Part shown: piece by piece, positions 26,101 through 38,100 of the stretch
Layout: each line of letters opens with the position of its first letter
Position numbering within the stretch: position 1 is the first letter of the stretch
Assembly (NCBI GenBank): GCA_963669155.1
Contig: OZ022580.1
Coordinates: forward strand, 25,167,705 to 25,231,704
Source: Arbacia lixula
Lineage: Eukaryota; Echinodermata; Echinoidea; Arbacioida; Arbaciidae
Length of the DNA stretch: 64,000 nucleotides
Direction of reading: 5' to 3'
Notes under the pieces: model-generated
Told to the model about the DNA's origin: nothing
The model's input: only the letters and a program-made list of their open reading frames with translations
Databases searched by the model: none
Made by a program: the position numbers and the translations under genes

Positions 26101-29100
26101 TGGCTGTATTGTGAAAAATGTTCAATGACCTTTGACTTCCAATCTAACCAGTCTGTCTAAATCTACAAGTCAAAGGGTTAAACAATGTCATGTACGAAAA
26201 AAAGTCACCATGAATAACAGCACTAATCAATGTAATCTTACACAAGGAAAGTCACCCTAAATACCACAGCTAAACAGTGGAGCCAAAGGGTTAAACAATG
26301 TCTTACAAAAGAAAAGTCAACATGAATAACACAGCTAAACAACGTACTATCAATGCAGTCAAAGGGTTAAACAATGTCTTACAAGAAGAAAGTCACCCTG
26401 AATACCACAGCTTATCAGTGGAATCAAATGGTTCAACAATGTACTATCAATGCAGTCAAAGGGTTAAACAATGTCTCACACGAGGAAAGTCACCCAGAAT
26501 ACCACAGCTAAACAGTGAAGTCAATGGGTTAAACAATGTCTTATAAGAAAAAAAGTCACCCTGACTAACAGAGCTAAACAGTGCATGTGCTATCAATGCA
26601 GTCAAAGGGTTAAACAATGTCTTACACAAGGAAAGTCACCCTAAATACCACGGCTAAACAGTGGAATCAAAGGGTTAAACAATGTTTTTCAATAGGAAAA
26701 TCACCCTGAATACCACAGCTAATCAGTGGAGTCAAAGGGTTTAACAATGTCTTACAAAAGAAAAGTCACCATGAATAACAGAGCTGAACAATGAACTATC
26801 AATGCAGTCAAAGGGTTAAACAATGTCCTACAAGAGGAAAGAAACCATGAATAACAGAGCTAAACAATGTCCTTACAAGAGAAAAGTCACCATGAATAAC
26901 AGCTAAACAATGTACTATCAATGCAGTCAAAGGGTTAAAAAATGTCTTACAAGAGAAAAGTTACCATGAATAACATAGCTAAACAATGTACTATCAATGC
27001 AGTCAAAGGGTTAAACAATGTCTTACAAGAGGAAAGTCAACCTGAATACCACAGCTAAACAGTGGAGTCAAAGGGTTAAACAATGTCTTATAAGAGGAAA
27101 GTCACCATGAATAACAGAGCTAAACAATGTACTATTAATGCGGTCAATCGGTTAAACAATGTCTCACAAGAAGAAAGTCACCTTGAATACCACAACTTAT
27201 CAGTGGAGTCAAAGGGTTAAGCAATGTCGTATAAGAGGAAGTCAACATGAATAACAGAGCTAAACAATGTACTATCAATGCGGTCAAAGGGTTAAACAAT
27301 GTGTTACAAGAGGAAAGTCACCCTGAATACCACAGTACAGTTAAACAATGTCTTACAAGAGGAAAGTCACCCTGAATACCACAGCTAATCAGTGGAGTCA
27401 AAGGGTTAAACAATGTCTTACAAAAGAAAAGTCACCATGAATAACAGAGCTAAACAATGTACTATCAATGCAGTCAAAGGGTTAAGCAATGTCTTACAAG
27501 AGGAAAGTCACACTGAACACCACTGCTAATCAGTGGACCTTGAGAAATGTCACCAAAAATGTCATCAGTCTACACCCAACTAGTGCTCCATCTTTGCACC
27601 ATTCTTGGTTGGTATTGCACCATCGGATTTGGATTTAAAAAAATCACTTTGGGGGCAACTTTAAGCTAATTTTTGGCAAAGTTTACTGACCTTTGCCCTT
27701 TCAGGAATGTCACCAAAAATGTCACCCGACTACCCCCAAGTAGTGATCCATCTTTTAATTATGTTTGGTTGGAATTGCACCATTGGATTTGGATTTATTG
27801 TGAAAAAGGTCCATTTGGGGCAATTTTTCACAAAGTTCATTGACCTTTGACCTCGATCAGAACTGACCCTTATTTACACACTGCATTGGTTTTATGCAAT
27901 ACACACATGAACCAAGTTTGAAGCAAATGTGGCTAACGCTTCTAAAGATATTGCCTAATCGGATTTGAGACAGACGGACGGACTGACTACCTGAAATCAT
28001 AATGCTTCCGGCCACTACGTGGCGGAGGCATAAATACTGGCATATAAGCCTGCGATTAGGCTTACGGTCTGGCATAGCACAAGATTTAGGAATAGGATTA
28101 GATCAAAATTGTCAGAATAAACTAGTTACCCGCTTGACATATTCTGCATCCATCACGATGGCATCTTCTTTCTTCAGGAGACGTCGTACCAGCCAGAAGT
28201 ATGGGCTGGAGTCAGATCTTTGACCATCGCCACCTCCACCTCCTTCCCCTCCCGCTAGCATCTGGAGACAGAGGACCGCGGCCCCTCTGACTGACTCTAG
28301 TGGGCTGGCTAGGGCAACGACGAGTAGTGGAAGTACTGTCAGGGTGAGCAAAAATGGCAAGTTAACTCCTTCTCTGCCAGACTCCACACTGCTCTATGGG
28401 AATGGTGTGTATCAAAAGTGCAAAATTATATAATCATCCTTCACCCGATATCGCACATTACTGAAACATCTTAACACCAATAAAAAAAAAAAATAATCCA
28501 AGATCAATTCCTCTGTCTCATTATATTACAGATCTTGTTATAGCAACGAACAGTGGCAAACTGCCTCAATGTAAAACTACCTTAGCATGGATTAATTCAA
28601 AGCTACCACAGACGACACAATTTTTTGACGATTCTGTAGCCTACGACAGGAAATGCGTTGTCACTAACTTACACAAATCATATGACCCGGTCCTGCAATT
28701 CATCTAGTCACAGAGTCATACAACAAGTTGCATCACCGTGTTATGATGACAGCATATATACAAGATGTTTTTTTTTTTTTCTCTTTTGAATATACAGGCT
28801 TTGGTTTCTGCTCACCAGTGCTCTCCTTGTCCAGCAAGGACCGACGTGTATCATCAGGCAAGGAGTTGATCATCGCAGCAGCCACGCCCAGACTACGGGC
28901 TTGAAACACGGGTGATGATTTGAATCCGATTGGCTTGGAGGATGTCACATGACCAATCCAGCCAATGCTCAGGAGATTAAGGAAGCTGACGGGGTCTTTG
29001 AAGAGGTTCTGAGTTATGGAAGTTGGGACCAAAAGATTGGGGGGGGGGGGGGGGGATGATGGCATGAGGGTAAAAGATCAGGCTTGACTGAAGGTTTAGG

Positions 29101-32100
29101 GCTTTGGGAAAGATCATGAATTTAATGGTAAAGATTACTGGCAGAACCAATCTGCTGTCAAAACACATTCTGGCCTAGTTTGATTTCAAGACCTTTATAA
29201 TTAAAAGATGAATCGATCATGTGACCTTGAAATCAAATAGATATGAGAACAGTCGTTTAGAATATGTAACAATATCATGTGTCATTTTTAAGACAAGGAA
29301 AAAGAAAAAACTAGAGCAATTCGACTGCCGCGCAGTCGATAAATATGCCTCCGCCTCTTTGCTAGCTCTATTTAGATTTATTCTCAGAAAACCTGTTTGG
29401 TGGGCAATGAACCATTTAATTTCTATGTGAAATGAAAATATATTCCAAGTTTGGCAATGTTCATTGACCTTTGACTTCCAATCTAATTAGTCCGTCTAAA
29501 GCCATCCTTGTATTAAGTTTGTTTAAAATCAGCCAATTTTGGAGTAAAGTTCATTGACCTTTGACCTTTCAGAAATTTTACCCACACTTTCACCAGTCTA
29601 CCTCCATGAAGTGACACATCTCTGTAACATGTTTGGTTCAAATTGAACCACTAGTTTTGCATTCAATGTGAAAAATGTTAAATTTGGCACAATTTTAGCC
29701 AATTTTGGCAAAGTTCATTAACATTTGACCTCTGACCTTTGAGAATTTTGACCAAAAATATCATCAGTCTACCCCAAAGTAGCGATCCATCTTTGCACCA
29801 TGTTTGGTTGGTTTTGCATATTTGGATCTTGGTTTATTTTGAAAAATATTACTTTGGGGGCAATTTTTTAACTAATTTTTGGCAAAGTTCATTGATCTTT
29901 GACCTCTGGCCTTCCAGGAATTTCACCAAAAATGTCACCAGTCTATTCCCAAGTAGTGATCCATCTTATTACTACGTTTCATGAGAATTGCATTTTTGAA
30001 TTTGGTTTTATGGCGAAAAATATGAAGTTTGGGGCAGGTTTTAACCAATTTTGGCGAAGTTCATTGACCTTTGACCTCTGAACTTTCAGGAATTTTATCA
30101 CAAATGTCACCAGTCTATTCCCAAGTAGTGATTTATCTATGTAAGATGTTTCATGAAAATTGCATCCTTGGATTTGGTTTTATTAGGAAAATATAAAGCT
30201 TGGGGCAGTTTTAAAGCCAATTTTGGCAAAGTTCATTGACCTTTGACCTCTGAACTTTAAGGAATTTAATAAAAAAAGTCACCAGTTTATTCCCGAGTAG
30301 TAAACCATCATTGTACCATGTTTCATGAGAATTGGATCCTTGGATTTGGCTTTAATGTGAAAAAGGTCAATTTTGGGCAATTTTTCACAAAGTTCATTGA
30401 CCTTTGACCTTTGACCTCAATCAGAATTGACCCATAATTTACACACTTCATTGGTTTCATGCAATACACACATGTACCAAGTTTGAAGCAAATCTGGTTA
30501 GCGGTTCTCAAGATATTGCCTAAACAGATTCGGGACGGACGGACGGACGGACGGACGGACGGACGTACGTACGGACGGACGTACGTACGGACGGACGGAC
30601 GGACGGACAACCCGAAAACATAATGCCTCCGGCCACTTCGTGGCGGAGGCATAAAAATGTAGCAAAAGAACAAAAAAGCCAGAGGCAGGGAACAGAATGT
30701 GAAAGAAGAAAAATGGGAGAAAAAATATGCAGAAATAGAAGACAAACAGCAACAACTCTAATGGGTGGGAATAAGAAGGACACAGTAACATCAGTATTAA
30801 CCAAGAGAGATGAAAAAGAATGAAAAAGAAAGAGATGAAGACAATCTGGTCGTTGCCATACCTTGATCACACTCTCCATTACGCTCCTGAATCCTTCCTT
30901 GGTTTGACCCTTCAGACGACATTCAGATGACCCCTGGGTCAAGAGGTCAACCAGCTCCAGCACAAAGGTCACACACTGGCTGTCCAGCGAGTCCGCGTCT
31001 TGCCCGGGAACCCACCATTTTGAATCTTCAGCAAAATGTGAGAGTAAAGGAAACAGCATTTTGGGGAACGCATATAATGAGGCTACAAACCAGAAATGAC
31101 AGCAAAGACCAATTGATGAAAACCTTCATTATATAGAGAAGAACCATCAAGGAAATGGATGATAATCGATAAAGACATAGAGATTACTCACCAGGAATTA
31201 GGTCCGGTACCACTGGTGTCAATGACAGCACCATGCTCTGCAATGCCCACAGCATGGCCTGCACCTGGGCTGAGTAGAGGTACACCCTGCCAGCTACACG
31301 GTGCTTTCTCCTCGCAGTGAGCAGCACCACCAACTGGTCATGCAGTGAGGGAGGCAGGGCATCAGAGGGAACAGCAACAGGCTGCATGCTGGTATCCCGC
31401 TCTTCCCCCATTTCTGCGTCACCCTCCTGGAGAAAGGAAAGGTTTCATATTCCTTACACTGAGCCACACGTAAAAATTCAATAAAATATATCACAAAGAA
31501 GTGGATACGACTATTGAAACGTTGAAATGATCCTATAACAGCACTTGTGATTGTTAAACGACAAAGAGAAGGCATTGCAGAAAAGAAACACTTTGGTATA
31601 TTACGTCCTCAAAAATCATCCATCCAGCAAACCTCATTTACCACATAACGAGTATTACACTGGAAGCCAATGAATGCACTTTGAATTCTTTGGATGCAAC
31701 TTACAATCACATATTTTAGATTACTTCAAAAGCAGGTACAATTCCACACAGTATTTCTTACTTTTGTCTCTTTCGCAACACATACTTGTAAAATCTATAC
31801 TGGGCATCAGATACAAGCGCATAAATAAATGTAGAACACACATAGACAATCAATAAAATTTGAATGCGATCGACCACAAAAAAAAGTCCTAGGTTACACA
31901 ACAGGGGTAATATTTCTGTACCTGCAGAGATGAGATCAGCTCAAAGTTCTTCTGGCACGTCTTCCTTGCATCGTCCCTCAGAATCTCGAGGAGTTTCTTG
32001 GCAATGCTCAGCTTGGCTTCAGGTTGCTTGCTGTGCTGCAAGGCTCGCAGCAGAACGGTGGTGAGGAGGACAGAGTAAGACTCGGGTCTGGAGGAGAAGA

Positions 32101-35100
32101 CTAGCTGGGATGACAGGGATGCAATCTATAGACAGAAGGAAGTATGAAGAGTGTGAGATCCCCGCTGTCATAAGTAGACAAAACATGTGAGGCTTACATG
32201 TATTTCTTCTTCAAAACCTTCCTCTCTCTTTTCAATAATTTGTTTTGTTTTTGTCTATTTCCCCCTTCCCTTTCTCTCGTTTTTCACATTCACTAATATC
32301 TCATTTCCTATCTCTTAACCCTACCCAATTCTTCTCACCTTTCTTTTAATCCAACTGTAATTTACAACAAATATTTGTTATCAATACATAACATATCGCT
32401 CTCCCCCTATAGACAGAAGGAAGAATGAAGAGTGTGAGATCCCCGCTGTCATAAGTAGACAAAACATGTGAGGCTTACATGTATTTCTTCTTCAAAACCT
32501 TCCTCTCTCTTTTCAATAATTTGTTTTGTTTTTGTCTATTTCCCCCTTCCCTTTCTCTCGTTTTTCACATTCACTAATATCTCATTTCCTATCTCTTAAC
32601 CCTACCCAATTCTTCTCACCTTTCTTTTAATCCAACTGTAATTTACAACAAATATTTGTTATCAATACATAACATATCGCTCTCCCCCTATAGACAGAAG
32701 GAAGAATGAAGAGTGTGAGATCCCCGCTGTCATAAGTAGACAAAACATGTGAGGCTTACATGTATTTCTTCTTCAAAACCTTCCTCTCTCTTTTCAATAA
32801 TTTGTTTTGTTTTTGTCTATTTCCCCCTTCCCTTTCTCTCGTTTTTCACATTCACTAATATCTCATTTCCTATCTCTTAACCCTACCCAATTCTTCTCAC
32901 CTTTCTTTTAATCCAACTGTAATTTACAACAAATATTTGTTATCAATACATAACATATCGCTCTCCCCCCCCCTCCCCTTTCTGCACATACTCTTGTATC
33001 TCAACCCACCACACACACACATATTTGCTTGCTTTCTCTTCTCACTCTTTCTTTCTCTCTCTCTCCTCCTCCCTTCTCTATTCCCCCTCTCCTCTCACCC
33101 TCTTTCTCTCTCTCTCTGTCTACCTCTATCTCTTTAACCCCAAATTTCCACTTTCTCTCCCTCATCCTCTCCCCCCCCCCCCCCCCCAGTTTCCCTCTCT
33201 CTATCAATTTCTCTGTCTTTCTTCCTCACCATCTACTTCCCTCTCTGTCTTTTTATCTCGCGCTCTCCTCCCATCGATTTCTCTCTCTCTCTCCCCGACT
33301 CACCATCTTGTTTTGCTGCTCTTGTTTGAGTGATGCTAAATTCTTCCCCAGATGATCCAGCACCTGGGCTGTCACTTTACTGCCTTTGCCAGCTTTACTG
33401 GAGGTCAGTGCTAAAAGAAAACAGAAAAGAAAAGGCTAATCAAAGATCATTACACAAACGTTCTCAAAATTCTGACAAACTTAGAGGAATGACAATTATT
33501 TCAAAGTCTTATAATGGACAGTGAAGAGGAAGAGCACACCCTACATATGGCCGCATTAATATCTGGATTCTGATACAACTTTCAAAAGGTTGGGGTCCCG
33601 GCAGAGGGCAGATCATTTCATCGATTCAAAATTTAAAAAATTAAAAGAAAAATGGTCATGTAGATATAATGTGAAATGGAAGTACAGTGTAAAAAAGACT
33701 CATACCTAGGGTACCAGAACCATTTCATTTAAGTGTTTATCTCTTGGAGTTCTTTTTTAATATTATTAAAGGCTAATACATCATACATACCAGTACTGCC
33801 TTACTCTGACATAAGGAAGCAACTAATAAAAGAGACTTTTCTTGTAAATGAACAAAATGTGTCTGTTACTTGGATTGGTATCAGAGCAACACCACATCAT
33901 GTTAGATTGAATATCTCGTAGCAAAATTAATATTTCTTGTCCAGATTTTGGCCGTATGTAGGGAACGCTGGGTACAATCTAAGAATACTAATAAACCAGA
34001 TTTGAGTGATTTGTCACTTGCTTCCTTTTGTCAGAGTAGGGCTGAGTACTTGAAATAATGGCAAGGACCCCAAAGAGGAAAATCTGGTCAACAATGAACC
34101 GTTTCACATTCCAATGTTGGATGAAAATAATCGAGAAAGAATTCTTTGCAAACCTGACTTGATGCCCTTCATGAAGGGATGGTTGCTGACTAGATGGGAT
34201 GCCACCAGGGAAGCTAGCAGCTCCTTCTCGAGGTCAGCGTTGACGGGAGCGGTCGTGAAGAGGTGCGGGATCACCACGGCGACCGCATCGTCTGCCAAGT
34301 GAGAAGCCTTGGATGCGAAACCTTGGCTGGTGATGATCTTGACGGCTGCCATAACTACAGCAGCCCTGTCAGAAAATCACAAAATATGATGAATGTCATT
34401 GCTATTTACAACTAAGATAGAAACTTGAACTCACTGTAGAGTTGTATGTTGCATGTACAGTGAAACCTGTCTCTAGTGGCCACCCAAGGGAAACAAAAAT
34501 GGTGGCCTTTATAGACAGATGGCCACTATAGACAGGTTCTTTAACACATGATCTCTCTCCGGGGGCATTATTTTAGTGGCCACTATGAACAGGTTGGCTT
34601 CTATAGACAGGTGGCCACTAAGACAGGTTTGACTGTATTTCATAATAAGAAATGAGGGGGAAAGGGCTCAAATTAATAAACCTTGGTAGCGTGCAGTCCT
34701 CACATGGTTAACTCTCTGTGTGCCAGATAAACTGCTGCTCTATGTGATTTGTGTGTATTAGTTGTGAATAAAGTCACATGTGGCACCCGAAGAGTTAAAG
34801 GCTTTGGCTTGTAGTGTGAGTGATTGCATTTAGTCTGCACATATAACCTAGACAAACTCTATAAGGTCAAGAGAATTACAACTGTGCAATACCTAGAAGC
34901 TTTGTTAATGGACTGAATCACTGATCATAGTGATTCCCTCGAGTTGAATCATTGAATTTGTGACAGCATTACATCATTAACAACGCACCAAAGAATAGAC
35001 AATCCAGACTTAGTATACATACCAATTCAACCACCTTTGACAATGCAGGCTAAATTTGCAGGTAACTTTAATACCGGTTTCAATGAGAAACATTGTCAAT

Positions 35101-38100
35101 ACAGATGGTGCTTGCTACAGCAGGTTTGACTGCTAAAGGGCATATACTGTACTGGGGAGGCAAAAAAGCCTTCAAAATGTAATTGTTAATGATCCACATA
35201 TGGAGTAATTAATGATTAATGATTAAATCCTCAAAATGTTCGGCCCAAACATTTTGAGGATTTGTGATTTAATCACTCATTACTCCAAATGTAGATGATT
35301 TGAAGGCAAATAACTTTCAGCAAGCTTCTAAAATAGACAATACATGAATTTAAGACCATTGGCAAGAAGATTGCTAACAATTACATTTTGAAGGCTTTTT
35401 TGCCTTCCCAGTACAGTATATGCCCTTTAAGGTTTTGGTTGACTTACCAATCACCTCCTTGCTTCTTCTTCCACTTGTTGAGGAGCTTCTTCAAGATGTC
35501 AAACATCGGCTCCACGGGCAAGATATCACATAAGTGCTGTCAAGATCAAAGAGGACAAGATGTTCAGGTAACTCAAGTGTATCGCTGGGCATGATGAAGT
35601 GGATGCTTCACTGTTTTGGTACTATAATGCAATAAGAGTACCAAAGTGTGACTTCATATGAGCATGTGTATAGCACGTCCACATTTTTTCTTCTTCAAAT
35701 GTCTCATTACTTCACATGTTTATGTAAGTTATTGTAATTTATTATAAGCCATTGGAGCATAATTTTCCATGTATTTTTATATTTAATGAGAATTGAATGT
35801 TGTCAAGACAACTGGTTCTAAACTATGTGAGTAGAGCAAACATCAGTGATCATATCGGGGCTCTCATTTGGAGTGCCGGACCCTGGCCTGTTAGACAATA
35901 TCGGACCAGTGAAACTCTCACTTGAGCGGTGTTGTTTAGAACCTGCAACCTGTATAACAATGGATATGTTGACACCACTATGGTTCTTTATATCAATCAT
36001 AGAGTATGATATATGTCTTTTGAGAGCAATGCAATTTATAACACTACGGCCTACAGTATCAAAGATATCTATTGGTTTTACGTACAACTCTCATAACCCA
36101 ACAAACAGAATGACCGACAGGTGATATATATCTAAATATATCTATATATCTAATATATCTAAAAATGATTCCCTGGTGATGTTGAAACAATCTTATGATC
36201 ACAAATTTATTTTATATGTTCATTCGGGATATGTCTTTGATAGAAGAGAGCTAAATCTCTGCATGTTGGTACCCTATCCTCACATAGCAGTGACGAATAC
36301 ATGTCTACTTTCAATTACTGTCAGAGTTATTCTATTCTCAAGTAGTCAGCGAAAACAAATGCAGTATTGAATCAATGGGTGCGTTTATTATCTCTTTTCT
36401 TGTGTAGAATTAAGATTTCCAAACGCCTTTGAAGGTTTCCAAATGCCTTTCAGAGAGATGATAAATGCAAAGGTGTTTTTGATTATGGGGTTCGGAAAGC
36501 CTTTTTGAAACGCACAAATTTGTGCGATCCGAAACGTGTTTGAGCCAGAAAAACGTTTATTGAAGCGAGATAAACGTAAAGCTGTTTTGAAACGACTTTC
36601 TACTTCGATTACAAAGCGCGCGCCGCACCTCCTTCCTCGGTCAAACGGCGCAGTACAGGTGCGAAGTGACAAGGCCAGTTTTCCAGTTTTCGGCTGGGCG
36701 ACTTTGAGTTGATAAACGCGACGTTTTTTTAAACGCATTCGTAAAGGCCTTTGGAAACGCCTTTTGATAGTGGGTATTGAAAGGTGTTTCAAATTCTGGA
36801 AAGATGATAAACACGGCCAAAGTCTCACCTCGCCCATTGTCAGAACGGTGCAGACCACAGCCATAGCATCATCCTGTAGTCTCGCTAACAGACTGTCTTG
36901 AAGAAACGCGTCCACCTCAGTGCCCTGTCATGTGGCAATAATGGTGCACATAAAAACAGTTATAAGTCAATGCTGTAACTCCACCCTCATTTTTCATTCA
37001 ACCAAAAAAAGTGTTAACTCGTTGCTCACGGTAACATTTTCAGGCCTTGTGCACCCTGCTCCAGTTAGGCTGCTTTTCCACGGAACTGCAGTAACCAAAG
37101 GGGTGTGGCTTAATTGTGCTCTATAAGGAATTTGAAGTATATATTAATGGCTTGTCATTTATTGTCTGCACAGCAGATAATGTGGGAGTCGCACTGCTCA
37201 TAATCTGTTTGGAGAAAAGCCAACCCGCAAAATACGTGGGCTCAGTAAAAAAATAGATGGATGACAACATCTATGCCTTTCATGTTGTGCTTTTAAGGAC
37301 CATCTATTACAAATAAGCATATATTAAAAATGCAGTTTTTCTTTCATATTTGAAAGTTAACATCATTACTACACAATCTAATCCTATCTAATTCAGATTC
37401 AAAGTTTGTGGTGAATTCAGCCCATAGATGTTGTAACCCCTGTCCTGGGTCCTATTTAACTTCTTTTTTTGTTTTGTTTATGTTCTTTTGTGATGAATGG
37501 AATAAAGATGAATGAATAAATAAATAAGAGAGAATTCCTCTGCACATATCAAGGCAAGGAAAGACACACAGCATGGCGTAACTATCAAGGCATTGATCAC
37601 ACTGACATGCAAATTGACTCATCGTCAGGTGCTCAATATCTACATCAAATAAACTAATAAAATATGTAATGAAATGTCTCATGTATGAAATATGGGTGCA
37701 TTGGGAGTGACTATTGTGTAAGATCTTTCAGGATGCCAATTGCATCATTCCCTGGGATCTGAAAAGAGTTCCAAATGTGAGGAAACAAACAAACTAGCAG
37801 GACCTGGGGGGCATTTCATGAAAGTTGTCAGCACTGACAAGTTTTCTCCCACAGTTACCATAGTAACAGTCAGAGGCTACTGCCTCTCAGCCGTTCAAAA
37901 CCGAGAATTTCACTGAAATCGTCAGCACTGACTATTTAGTCAATGCTGACAATTTTCATGAAATGCCCTACTCAAATCTCTTTTCAGTGACTGACTCCTC
38001 TTCCGAACTCTTCAAACAATATCATCCAGAGCTACCAACATTGAATTTCAACAATCGGGAAGGTTCAGGAAAATTTAAGGAGAAATCAGGGAGATGTCAA

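Noticed and set aside
36388..36915. 175-codon minus-strand frame continuing from HEATR1 exon 11
   Set aside because: Only the first part (36829-36924) is exon. The rest is read-through into a transposable element past a good GTGAGA donor.
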